DNA of 64,000 nt from Zymoseptoria tritici IPO323 (Eukaryota > Ascomycota > Dothideomycetes > Mycosphaerellales > Mycosphaerellaceae): positions 1,550,001 to 1,614,000 of the forward strand of contig NC_018212.1 of NCBI RefSeq assembly GCF_000219625.1, given 5' to 3'. Under the pieces are notes generated by a model. That model saw only the letters and a program-made list of their open reading frames with translations, made no database searches and was not told the origin of the DNA. Shown one piece after another: positions 34,055-44,011 of this stretch (the stretch's first letter is position 1; each line of letters opens with the position of its first letter). Both the position numbers and the translations under genes were made by a program.

Positions 34055-34549
34055 CCGCTGTCGCTTTCACTCGCCGCTGTGGCCGCACATTCCAGCGGCA
34101 CAAACGCCTCTGACAACTCGCTTTTGTTGCTCAATGTAGACATCTTGACTAAGCTCAGAGTACCAGTAAGACCACGTTGAGAATCGCCCGTGCTCCAGTC
34201 GCTGACACATCTCAGGACCGGCGATCGGAACATTATGTGTCACCAGGATAGCTCGCATTGTATCCGTGGCGGCGTACCTGCTTGCCGTGGACTCCAGCTG
34301 TCCTCGGGCGACTCAACGATGCGAGCACTTTCCAGCGGATAAATCTGAATCCTGCTTGGAGTCAGCTTCGCTGAATCGGCACACAGTCCTAACAAAGCTT
34401 GACTGTCGCTCGTGGTACCCGAACGCGCGCTCACAAAGATCGGATTCAATTTCTCTCGGGATCTCGGCAGTCCATGCCGCAAGAGAATTGCCATCGGCTG
34501 GCCAAAGGCTCCAGGAGTTCTTGCGCCTGCACCTTTGTTGCGCGACGAT
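34055..34549. other. Intergenic downstream of PEX14/17
   Basis: Nothing supported. A minus-strand ORF (34240-34596) overlaps the PEX14/17 end in another frame and is probably a shadow. Confidence 0.4.
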
Positions 34550-35635
34550 CTACGCACCACCGGCAGCAACTGGTCTTGCGGGAAACCGCTTGGCACTCAA
34601 CAGCACGCCCTTGACCCCCCTGATTTCCTTCTTCAAGTCCTCAACTCCGTCGTTCTTGGGTGCACCATTTGCAGGCCTCATAGTCATACCATCTTCCGCG
34701 GCCTGCCACACGGGCATACTTGCGGTGTTGTAGATCAGGCCGTCCAAATAGTGCCTTAGCTTATTGACACTGTCCAACCGATCTTTTGCCGACTCTCCAA
34801 CGCTGTCGGATCCTTCCAACATCTCCGCAAAGTGTGACTGCATGATTGACATTGCAGTAGTTTCGTGATCTACGGCCGTCTTTTTCACCTCAGGCACGGA
34901 GGTGGACCGGGATGGCTGAGGCGATTCGGTTTGCGTGCCCATGTCGCGGTGGTATAGCTCGGTAGGATCGCTGGCGTCGCTCTCGGTGTCGTCAATCTCC
35001 CCTTCTGCGTTGCTCTGTTTCTTCGCTTCGGGAAGTTTGCTCACGATCTTGGATAGTCGCTCGTTGAGTTCGTCGACTTTGGTCTGGCTGTGATTGAGAA
35101 ACTCATGCCTTGACTCGCAAAGACTGTCTACCATAGGTGTGATGAGCCATTTGCTTGCACCGTAGAGGATCGCTGAGAGACCACCAGCAAGGTAGATGGC
35201 ATTGATGACTCTTGATGGAGTAATGAGTGGTGGAGGTTTGTGTGCTTCCACAAGGAATTCGGGATATGTGATGATCGGAGGAGGTGCTGATCGTTGTTGT
35301 ACGGCAGGCGGTGGTTGTGCTGGGGGTTGCTGTTGTTGCTGGCTGAATCTCGCAAAGTCGTCGGCCTCGAACGTGGCTGGCTTTGAGTCGCTTGCTCGTG
35401 TTGCTGTGGTGGACGAGGTAGTTTCCGAGGGCGCCATCTCCGGTGCAGCATCTCCACTGACGGGATCAGCAGGAGTCTCGTCCTCGGTCGGTGTCGGTGC
35501 TATTGTTTCAATGTTATCCGTCGGTTTGGCCTCCGCTTCGGCCTGCGCGTAGACCGGATCATCTCGCGGTGGAGATTTCGGCTGGGCAGCTCGTTGCCAC
35601 GCCGGTATGGATGGTTTGGGGCGGTTGTCTGACAT
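34550..35635 (-). CDS. Peroxin 14/17 (PEX33-type) peroxisomal import factor
   Basis: 361 residues from the ATG at 35635. The N-terminal third is disordered and Pro/Gln-rich (QQQQQPPAQPPPAVQQR). The diagnostic part is PPPLITPSRVINAIYLAGG followed by LSAILYGASKWLITPMVDSL, a membrane-associated helix, then a coiled coil (ESRHEFLNHSQTKVDELNER). This arrangement is typical of the Pex14/17 protein of filamentous ascomycetes, a docking-complex component for PTS1/PTS2 receptors at the peroxisome. The C-terminal region (SIMQSHFAEMLEGSDSVG) is also conserved in the family. A further in-frame ATG at 35701 would add 22 hydrophobic residues; the downstream start is preferred. It is divergent from IES2. 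Confidence 0.85.
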   Translation of the reverse strand: MSDNRPKPSIPAWQRAAQPKSPPRDDPVYAQAEAEAKPTDNIETIAPTPTEDETPADPVSGDAAPEMAPSETTSSTTATRASDSKPATFEADDFARFSQQQQQPPAQPPPAVQQRSAPPPIITYPEFLVEAHKPPPLITPSRVINAIYLAGGLSAILYGASKWLITPMVDSLCESRHEFLNHSQTKVDELNERLSKIVSKLPEAKKQSNAEGEIDDTESDASDPTELYHRDMGTQTESPQPSRSTSVPEVKKTAVDHETTAMSIMQSHFAEMLEGSDSVGESAKDRLDSVNKLRHYLDGLIYNTASMPVWQAAEDGMTMRPANGAPKNDGVEDLKKEIRGVKGVLLSAKRFPARPVAAGGA

Positions 35636-35950
35636 GTCTAGGAATCGAGGGAGGGAGATGACGAGAATGTTGAAGACACAGGATGAGTACCAGCACAACA
35701 CTAAGGTACCTACGAAGCACTGCCAGAGCAGTCAACTGTGAACGTCAAAGCAAGTGGCCTCGGCTCGGGGGTCGGCATCAACCACGCCGATCTCATATCT
35801 GCCTCAGGCCATCCTCCGAATCTTGGTGTACTCTCACGTCTCGTCCTCCTCCATCATATGACAGTCCCAAGGTAGCCAGAACCTCTGATCCTGTCCATTT
35901 CTACCTCCAGCATACGCAGACAGCAACCCGCCTCGACAAACTCCCTTACG
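35636..35950. promoter_or_regulatory. Divergent promoter, PEX14/17 side
   Basis: Left half of the 723-bp space between the PEX14/17 and IES2 starts. No specific site identified. Confidence 0.35.
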
Positions 35951-36087
35951 ATGGACCACCCGGAACGCAACAAACGCCTCAAATCCTCCTCGGGCAGGCC
36001 AATCAGCACGTCCGATTCTGGTGCGTCCAACTTGCCAGCATATCAGCCGCCTCAGCAGATCATTGGCGGCGCGCGTGGCGGCAGCGG
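35951..36087 (+). other. Upstream ORF or alternative first exon before IES2
   Basis: An ATG at 35951 opens MDHPERNKRLKSSSGRPIS and ends in a Gly-rich GGARGGSG directly before a strong donor GTAAGT at 36088. The next good acceptor (ATCACAG ending at 36356) would leave the IES2 ATG out of frame with it. It may be a 5'UTR exon with a short upstream ORF. Read through, it ends at 36239. Confidence 0.25.
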
Positions 36088-36358
36088 GTAAGTCACGTCA
36101 CGGAGAGAGATCCTGCACATGTCTAGAACTAGTCCGCGCACTGTACACCATGCGTTCCATTTGCACGCGCGAGGAGCTTCTTCCCCGAACGAAGCTTTGC
36201 CGGACAATCCCACCTCGACGGTGTCGTTGGACGAAGTGAGGGCAAGGTAGCGCGAAGTCAGCATTCCGCCGAGCCTACCTCAGCTACTGACTTCGTACTT
36301 CCTCCGCGATACAACCTGTTTCTGCCAATTCCTCCCCCATTGCAACGACATCACAGAC

Positions 36359-37578
36359 ATGCCTCCAGCTCGCCGTTCCGCGCGTACCGTCTCTGCCACT
36401 GCAACACGAGATGCCTCACAACCATATCCAACCACTAATCCGCGAACCAGCCCAGGCTCTTCCCGACCTTCGGCGTCCATTGCAAGACCTGCCAATGGCG
36501 CGGGCTCCCTCCGCTTGACCGTGAAAGCGCCCCCGAGCAAGCTTCGTCAAGCTACATCTGGCGGCAGCATCCCTCCAAATCCGTACGCAGATCAGAGCGA
36601 GAGTGACGATACGCCCGCACCTGCCCCACGCACGGCCCGAGCGACGAGGAATCCACGAACGGTGATCGATCCCGAGTCGGACGAGGACGAAGATGAAGAT
36701 GAAGACGAAGATGCGGATGGGGAGGACCTGGACGAGGACGATGTGAACGGACAATTGGATCAGCAATTGCTTGGAAATGAGGACAGCGAGGAGGATGCGG
36801 ACGGTGAGGACGACGAGGATATGGATGATCACCCAACCCCACCTGTGATCAAGCAGCAGCGAGGTACAGCGAGCGTTCGTTCGAACATCACCGTTGCTCC
36901 GCCTCCGTCCAAAGCTTTGAAGTCAGTGGAAGCTAAAGAGATGGAGGATGACGATGACGACGAGGAATTGTCCGAACTCGAATCGAATGATGATCTGGGG
37001 AACGATCAAGACGAAGACAACGACGATGAAGAGGAGGATTCGGGCAGCGACGAGGACGACGAGAACTCCCGCAGTGCCACTCCCGACCTTACAAAACTGA
37101 CAAAACGGCAACGAGCCGCGTTCGAGGAGGACCCTTCATTGATGGCATTGTCGAATGAGGCACTGAAAAAGAAGCATCTCACCGACGAGGAGCATGTTCA
37201 GAGGAGAGCCGAGATGGCGCGTCGCAGGAAGAATCTCAGCGAGAAGCGTAACGAAGAGGAAAAGGTGAGCACAGCTGCATGCTCTCCGCCGAAAGAGGGC
37301 AAAGCTAACGCGTGTGCCAGATGGAAACGATCAACAAGCTTCTTCAAAAGCAAGCACCAAAACGACGTACTCGGGCTGAGATTGCAGCTGCCAACGCCGC
37401 CGAGCACTCGGGCGAAGAAGACGAGGAAGGTCGACCGAAGCCAAACTCGCTGTACGTCCGCTGGGTTAGCAACAAGGACGGCAGTCGGGTGGGTGTGCCG
37501 GAGGAATGGCTGCATGCGCCAGTTGGTGACGTCTTCCGACGGCCGGGTGGTGGGAGATTGATCGAAGAGGTTGCATAA
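36359..37578 (+). CDS. IES2: INO80 chromatin-remodelling complex subunit Ies2 (PAPA-1 domain)
   Basis: Exons 36359-37264 and 37321-37578 (donor GTGAGC, acceptor GCCAG) give 387 residues. The N-terminal ~240 residues are disordered and strongly acidic, with runs of Asp and Glu. The conserved PAPA-1 region starts at TPDLTKLTKRQRAAFEEDPS (about residue 241) and continues through LTDEEHVQRRAEMARRRKN. The second exon adds METINKLLQKQAPKRRTRAE and a C-terminal HIT-less tail with YVRWVSNKDGSRVGVPEEW, characteristic of Ies2/INO80B. Ies2 stimulates the ATPase and nucleosome-sliding activity of INO80 in the nucleus. Start 36359 lies three bases after a plausible 5'UTR splice acceptor. Confidence 0.92.
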
Positions 37579-37876
37579 TGGTCAAGTCAACGCTGCCTCA
37601 GTCACCATTGTTCCAGCAAGAGCAACAGCAAGCTTGCGACTTTGGGTACTCTCGGGTTCGTCGAAATTATACGTCTCCTACCAAAGACCGACGCCCGCAT
37701 TTGTATCGGAGCCGGGACTCGGAGCAATGTCCGAAGGATGGTTCTCGGTTACAGGTTCGCTGCAGCTTGCATTCGGGCATTTGATCATGCGAACCAAGAA
37801 GTCGTCCGACGTTGTTGGCGTCATCAATCCTGCGGGTTATCTCGATCTATACCAAGCACCGACTTTCAGATGATTC
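37579..37876. other. Spacer between IES2 and MITE copy C
   Basis: About 300 bp with no supported gene. Confidence 0.4.
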
Positions 37877-38095
37877 CCTCCGTGCTTCCGCTCAAAGTGC
37901 ACCAACCAAGCTCATCGAGCGAAGCAAGTAGGGCGAGGATTGCGCGGAAGTTTGGTGACCTCGGCATCGAAATCCGTTCTGCGACAACCACACGGTCCTA
38001 TCGGTAATTCAATTCCTGGTCATCGCTTACTTTTGACTAGACAAAGAGCATCTAGGTAGTTTGGAGTGTGCTGTTTGAGCGGAAGCACGGAGGTA
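37877..38095. mobile_element. MITE-like inverted-repeat element, copy C (subfamily 1)
   Basis: About 217 bp. Left end CCTCCGTGCTTCCGCTCAAA is identical over 20 bases to the reverse complement of the right end. TA follows the right end; the left flank reads TC, so one target base appears mutated. The inner right end (AGTTTGGAGTGTG) is shared with copy B. No coding capacity. Confidence 0.8.
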
Positions 38096-38806
38096 TCGAA
38101 GAGAGCTCCTTCCTTGAGAAGTATCCCACCCGAGAGATGCGATATCGGCCGTTCCGGGCAAGATTGCATCATCTCTGCTCTGCCATCAACTCCATTCGGC
38201 CTCAGTGACACAACATCGAGCGGTGACAGATCATTTCTGCGACTGCAAGGGACCGTGATTACGCTTCCTGCAGAAAGTGTCGACGCGGAATCGAGATTCA
38301 GCCGCAGCTGCCCACGCGGCCTCGCTTCCACGAGCGGGACATTCATTGATGCATATCCTCCCACATGCACTTCCAACGGCGACCTTTCTCAAGTCTCCGT
38401 CGCGATCGCTGCCGCACGCTCGTTGCGTACACCATCATGCACATCTTGCTGCTGTCTTGCAACCTCGCCCATGCATGTCAAGTGATGGAAGGGTCATAGA
38501 CCATCGGCATATCTACTGCCGAGCTCCTGCAAGATTCATGCAAGTCCAATCAAGAGTCCAGGTCAAGTGAAACGCTTCACCTCTCTCCGCAACGGATCCC
38601 TGCATGTTCGACTCTATCAAGATCATTTCGGGTCCCCACAGAGTTGTCCTTTGATGCATGCTCGAAATGTGTGAACTTTGAAGTGCGAGGTGTCAGATTG
38701 GAGTCCCGAGAAATGTAAGTATATCATGGTTGAAGTCGCACGGCCTCTCCTTGCCATCGCTACAACTCGACCTTCAAGTTCAGCACTTTGATCTCAATCA
38801 GCTACA
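38096..38806. other. Intergenic
   Basis: 711 bp without a supported gene; the last ~100 bp are likely the promoter and leader of the following gene. Confidence 0.4.
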
Positions 38807-39439
38807 ATGGTTTTATCACGCTTCCTTGCTCTCTGTTTGTTCATTGCGTCGACAATCGCACAACCGGTCGACGGTAATGCTCCTTCCTCTGCGATTCCGA
38901 TCGCGGTAGGCGGCAAGGACCCAGAAATTGCCAAAGCTGTGATTGCACTCATGCTACCCGAGTACGATGGTATGGCTACCAATCCACGAACGATGGACAA
39001 GATCGTCCCGCGCTAACATTTGGCAGTCGTTCACGTCGTGCACAACGCCCCCGTAGCCCTATCAGAGCTCATCCCCCTCCTCGCCGGCGAGAACACCATC
39101 CCAGCATCCATGCTCGGCTCCAACAGCAAGTCCGCCATGCCTCAAGTCCCCAAGGCGATCTTCGTCGGCGGTGGATTCTCCGAGAGCGAGATTATTTCGA
39201 TGTACAATGGCACCTCGCTGCAGATGGTCCCTTGGGTCTACCCACTCACGCAAAAGAGAGTCGAGGGAACGATACCTCCCACACCGGAGATGATCGTTGC
39301 TAGGGTGAAGCAGGTCTTTGCGGAGAATGGGTACGTCGGATGGGGTTGTGTCATCATGGGATCTCTCGGCTAATGCTCATTGATCAGGTTCGTGGCAGGA
39401 AACGAAGACAACGTCAAGCCGGGCGTCTGGGCGTTCTGA
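38807..39439 (+). CDS. Conserved fungal protein of unknown function, with a signal peptide
   Basis: Three exons (38807-38969, 39027-39330, 39388-39439; donors GTATGG and GTACGT) encode 172 residues. Residues 1-19 form a signal peptide (MVLSRFLALCLFIASTIAQ). The rest reads like a compact alpha/beta domain: LMLPEYDVVHVVHNAP, SELIPLLAGE, KAIFVGGGFSESEI, then PPTPEMIVARVKQVFAENG, and it ends VKPGVWAF. This order (LPEYDV, VPKAIFVGGG, KPGVW) is shared by a group of uncharacterised fungal proteins known to me only by pattern. No catalytic residues can be named. The two introns restore conserved phrases at both joins, which supports the model. Confidence 0.75.
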
Positions 39440-39591
39440 ATCCTTCAGTCCTCACGAATGGGATGTGATTAGATGGCTTCGGCAGCAAGTCCTGCCAGCA
39501 ACTCGCCATGATTGCGGGAACGAAGTGTCAGAAGTCATCGCTTCCTTAACGTGCCGTAGAAACGTGTAGACGCAGTCGAAGAACCAATAGA

Positions 39592-40062
39592 ATGGGTATT
39601 GCAAGATATATCACTCAATCCCTCCTAGTTCTATCGCACGCTGGCGTCTCACTTCAATGTTGTTCTCCCATCCTCCACTACCGCACGTTCATTGAGGTCG
39701 TCGGTCCTGCTGACTTGCTGTATTGCCGACTCGTCTGTCGTGCAACTTGTCTGTTGTGTGTCCTGCTATTTCACAAATGCCGGTCTGCCAAACCTGGTAT
39801 CCTGCCTGTCGTGGTATCTTGCCTGCAGCGCTACCAAGGTGGACAGATATCTCTCTTGCACGGCTACAGGATCTTCAAGCTCATGTTACCGACTTTCCTG
39901 CACGGCTTTCAAGGCGTCCAGATTTGCTGTCTGCATGGCTATCAAGACGTTCAGATACGGTGGTTGTAGAGCTACCCGGGCATCCAGCTGTCGTGCGTGT
40001 ATAGCTATCAAACGGCTCAGATGTCGTGCCTGCGTGGATGTCGAGGCGTTCAAGTACAATAC
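39592..40062 (+). repeat. Decayed array of seven 33-bp (11-residue) repeats
   Basis: Units start at 39823, 39856 (42 bp, with a 9-base expansion), 39898, 39931, 39964, 39997 and 40030; the last five are exactly 33 bp apart. All keep one frame and translate as variants of LHGYQGVQISC. That frame is open from an ATG at 39592 but hits a stop inside unit five (about 39967). Either an 11-residue-repeat protein of 125 residues has been truncated by a stop, or a minisatellite happens to keep frame. Units are 50-75% alike. Confidence 0.6.
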
Positions 40063-40269
40063 CACCATGATTTCAGCAACCTTACAGGTCTGGACGACGA
40101 GGTCACACCAACCCACCTCGATCGCCTGCAGATGTGGGTCGGCCACGCAAGGGATGGTGGTTGGTTCCATCTCACGATAGCGCCCAACGGAGGCAGTCCT
40201 CGCTACTCACAGTCTTGCAGCCTGGCATCGCCCATTTCCAGCATCAATTCGCGTCCCAATCGTCCAACA

Positions 40270-40698
40270 ATGCTCAACATCAATGCCATCACAAGGAGCA
40301 GAGTCGGAATGCATCGCCCGGTGAGAGCGATGACGAGCTTCTCAACAACGCCTCTACTACGTTATTCGGCACGCGAGCGCCAGCAGATCGAAGCCAAGCA
40401 CATGACATTGTCAGCCACGGACCAAGCTCTCATCTTCAAACAATTCAATGCCCAACGAGAGGCAGCACGGCAGAACATCAAAGATCCGAAAAAGCTACAG
40501 CGCGAACTAGAACGTCTTTACGCGGAACGCGACCGTGCATATGGCATCCAGTACACGCATAAGCCCGGGAACAGCGAAACGCAGCACGCCCATGGGACAG
40601 CGAGTGCACGTCGTGGTCAAGCCGGGCAGGAGAAATCGGGGGTCGATGGCGTAGGGCTGGGACTGTCAGAAGCTCTCTTTTGGGACATCCCTTGGTGA
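40270..40698 (+). CDS. Small protein with a mitochondrial-like N-terminus
   Basis: 142 residues from the ATG at 40270. The first ~35 residues contain several Arg, Ser and Thr and no acids, ending FSTTPLLRYSARE, a pattern of mitochondrial presequences. A helical, charged middle follows: TDQALIFKQFNAQREAARQN and KKLQRELERLYAERDRAYGI. The C-terminus is low-complexity, ending in a hydrophobic SEALFWDIPW. No family was recognised. It is in the same frame as the upstream 11-residue repeats, but no ATG-initiated ORF links them. Its 3' end converges on the GH32 gene. Confidence 0.55.
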   Translation: MLNINAITRSRVGMHRPVRAMTSFSTTPLLRYSARERQQIEAKHMTLSATDQALIFKQFNAQREAARQNIKDPKKLQRELERLYAERDRAYGIQYTHKPGNSETQHAHGTASARRGQAGQEKSGVDGVGLGLSEALFWDIPW

Positions 40699-40933
40699 TG
40701 TGCTGCTGTTGTTGCCTGAGATTGTGGGTGATACTGGATGCGTGCATCAGCTAGTTTCGCTCCACGAGGAGCACAGTGACGAGGGGATCGAGGGCAAGGT
40801 CAGATGCAGGAGTCAGAACCGTTCCGAGAGTCAACGTATACAGTCCCAGAGAGATGAGAATTTGGTCGGGTGCAAAGGTGTAAACTCAGCTCTGTAGCTA
40901 GGAGACGTTGGCCATCTTCGGACGATTCATGTA

Positions 40934-42999
40934 TCACCTCCTGGCCTGCTCGATCTGCGTGACATTGCCGACTACGGTACCATTCGCATTTGCCTGAGCC
41001 GCCCAAGTGTTTTTCAATCCCCAAGCGGCCACACTGGACGATGCCGTGTCTGGAAGTCCACCAACATAGATCGCCAGAGTGTCCAGCGGCCGATTTGGGA
41101 AGAATGTCAAAGTACCCGCAGCCTGCGCACCGTTCAAGAACAGCTCTATGACCGAGTTGTCATACACCAGACTCATGCTCCAGGAGCCATTTGTGGACGG
41201 CCCAAAGAGTCCTTCTTCGGAGAATTTGTCCGTGAAATACGGGTTGTCAAACCCACCAACGTGGCCACGATCGATCCAGATCCCGGGGCTGCCGGCGGCG
41301 TTGATACCTCCTTGAATATACTCGCCGGAAATCGAAGAGCTGATGGTGAAGTTGGCGGTTCCGCGCAGGGTGGAAGAAGTCAAGCCGGTGATGTTCGCCT
41401 CGAGGTAAATGGCGCCAGATTCGACCGTGGAGAAATCAACCAGAACAGAACCGTTACCAAGACTACTGTTGTATGCCAATTCGGACTCGATAACGGGCGA
41501 GATGTCGTGAATCGCCGAGATGAGGTCGTAGCCGCGTGCTGAGACGTTGGCGATATGGTGTGACCGGGGAACACTCATGGCACTACGGAATTGGCCGTGC
41601 GTCTCAAGGCCGGTAGGAACCAGCTGGGTGTATTGCCAATTGGAGGCCCAGCCGAGAGCGATCTGTGGCTCATTGGCAGCTATACCATTGAAGTACTGAG
41701 CGGCGTAGTTGTCCTTCCCGAAGTCTGAAAGGTGTCAGCCATGAATGAGAGGCCGGAAGAATTGCACGAACCTGTGAATCGAGTGGCGCTATCGTATGGC
41801 TCAAAGTGCGTGCCATTGAAGTCGCCAACGAAGTACTGCGATATGCTTCCTCCTCGAGGACCACCTGGGTTGATGGAGATTACGAGCATCCACACGGGCT
41901 CGTCCTGGCCCTCCATGGGTAGATGAACAAGGTTCGGACACTCGTATTGTGTTCCGAGCTGCAGTGCAATTAGCAAAAACCTGGAGAACGAGAAGCTGTT
42001 CGACATACATATCCGTGCTTCGTAAAGTTGCTTGCATGCGTCCACTCCTTAAGATCAGGGGAGGTCTGAGAAATCAGCGTGGGATCATTCGTTCAAGCGA
42101 AGCGATCGACTCACAAAGACACCAATCACGTATTCAGCTGCGTAGGCCACCACCATGACCCAGTTGGAAGTTTCTCCGTGCCAAGTCACGTATGGGTCTC
42201 TGAACTGGGTGGAGTTGATGTCCAGGACCGGATTGCCTTCGTACGGCTCGAAAGTATAGCCATCATCACGACTGTACGCGATTGCCTGAGATTGAACGCC
42301 CTGCTGGCCGTCGGGATACTCTGCAAGGGTGTAGATTGCCACTACGCCGTTGCTCTGCTGAGGGAAGAAACCGGAGGTATTGTTCGGGTCGAGGACAGCG
42401 GAGCCGCTGAAGACATACTGCCCTGGCGTCAGACATTGCTCTGGCCCGACCTCGTGAGTTGCCCCAGCTTACCGTATAGTTGTTCGGAGGGAAGATGGCA
42501 ATCTTTTGATTCTCCCAGGTGTACAGATCTCGACTTGTGGCATGACCCCAATGCTGATTGCCCTGAAAAGCGAGACGCGAAAGGGTTAGCAAGGTCTAAG
42601 TATTGTTGGTGCTTTGGACCAGAAGCCGGCAAGACATGCTGGCACCGAGCTAAACAGCCCTTCTGCCGTCGGGGATCACTTACCGCTACTGTGGTGAGTG
42701 GGTTGTACTGATAGTACAAGTGGTAAAGTCCCGAGGCATCGCGGTGCATGCCGTTGGGGTCTATAAGATGTCAGTGTTGTCCCACACATTGGCGAGAGAC
42801 ACTCACCATTCATGAAATATCGTGGAGGGCTGAAATGCACCTTTGGGCGCAGATAGTCTGTGTAATCTCCCTCGACGGGCACATCGACGGGCACGCCTGG
42901 GGCATAGTAGACCGAGGTTGTATTGGAGGTGTACGCCTGAGCAACGGTTCGTTCGACCAACGCGGCGGCGACTGGCAGCAGCAGACTCGGGAGCATCAT
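40934..42999 (-). CDS. Secreted glycoside hydrolase family 32 (invertase/inulinase type)
   Basis: Seven exons: 42999-42807, 42760-42684, 42562-42473, 42417-42115, 42065-42009, 41958-41772 and 41724-40934, giving 565 residues. A signal peptide covers residues 1-22. The catalytic nucleophile is Asp65 in YFMNDPNG, spliced across intron 1. The transition-state stabiliser is Asp194 in QFRDPYV and the acid/base is Glu246 in YECPNL, the three hallmark GH32 residues. A C-terminal beta-sandwich follows (residues ~350-565). Several NXS/T sites suggest N-glycosylation. The enzyme splits beta-fructosyl bonds of sucrose or fructans outside the cell. Intron 3 must use the second of two nearby AG acceptors (GGGCAG, 42418) to keep frame. 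Substrate (sucrose, inulin or levan) cannot be decided. Confidence 0.95.
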
Positions 43000-44011
43000 C
43001 TTGAAGGGAAGGGAAGCGATGGAGTATTGGGAGATGATTTCCGTCTCGCAGAGGGATCACCTTGTCTTTGTGCGGTCTGCCAGACGACTGGGACGACCGG
43101 CAGCTTCCGTCAGTTAGCATTTTACCCCTCCGTCGAGAGCCCGATGGATGATTTTCCCTGGCATTGGGAGCCTGCAAAACGACCATCCGGGCCGATTTGG
43201 ACATGGTACGAGGTATGAGCTTCGGGGCGACATCATCGTTCACCCCGCAGCCTCCGCTTGTGGAAGAGTGGAGGAGTGGAGGAGGAGTGGAGGAGCCGAT
43301 CACAGATGGGGTCGGCACTTTCTCGGAGCGAACATGGAGTGGACATGGTGATTGATCATTAGAACTATATTGATGTGAATTTCAGGTACAAACGACCGTA
43401 GGCGTGTCTGATCCTTTTCAATCGATCCGAGTTCTGCGGCCAAGGCTTCCCAGCCGACGGGATCGTTGAAGTTCAACAACGACGCTGCGAGCTGGACCGT
43501 CTCAAGGGATAGTTCTAATAAGGTAGTTCTACGGCATCGACGTCTCTATTTCTCATTGGCTGATGAGCCGCTGAGCTGAGGCTGGCTGGCTGCCTTCACA
43601 ATTCCATCACCGACATCGATCTCTTCATCACTCGAGCAGCCGCGTGCGTGTAGCGCCTATTATTCTGCAGAGGTAAGATAGTATGCGGATCAACCACACA
43701 ACCGAAGTATCTCTTCCTTTTCATCTCCTACATCTCCCTCTCCCTCTGTTTTCCTCCATTCTCCTTCCTTAGGAAGGTTCCCCCAACACTGACGTCCCAA
43801 ACACTGACGTCGAGTGCGACGAGCTTCCCTGCTCCTTCACGCGAGCTGCAGATCGACGTGGCTGCATGTCGCCCGCACCGCGGCCGCAAGCTCCACACCA
43901 CGGCCGCGACCTCGACATCTGCCCACCGCTGACGCTCTGCGCATCCGTCCTGCTCCTGGCCGACCGCGCGCAAGCTTCTCATCGGGCGGCGGCACAGCAC
44001 TCCACGTCACC
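43000..44011. promoter_or_regulatory. Divergent promoter between GH32 and PhoD-like genes
   Basis: About 1 kb. Near 43257-43305 there is a GGAG/GTGGAGGA purine-rich repeat. From 43700 it becomes strongly pyrimidine-rich (CTCCCTCTCCCTC), likely the leader of the PhoD-like gene. An open frame continues upstream of 44012 to 43814 but begins with GTG. Confidence 0.5.

Noticed and set aside
39823..40062. CRISPR array
   Set aside because: The repeats are contiguous and degenerate with no unique spacers, and the genome is eukaryotic.
42418..42473. First AG (CGCCAG) as acceptor of GH32 intron 3
   Set aside because: It shifts the frame; the AG six bases further on restores [10 protein letters not shown], conserved in GH32.
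43814..44011. Upstream extension of the PhoD-like ORF
   Set aside because: It begins with GTG and is low-complexity; the ATG at 44012 in CACCATGG context is the better start.
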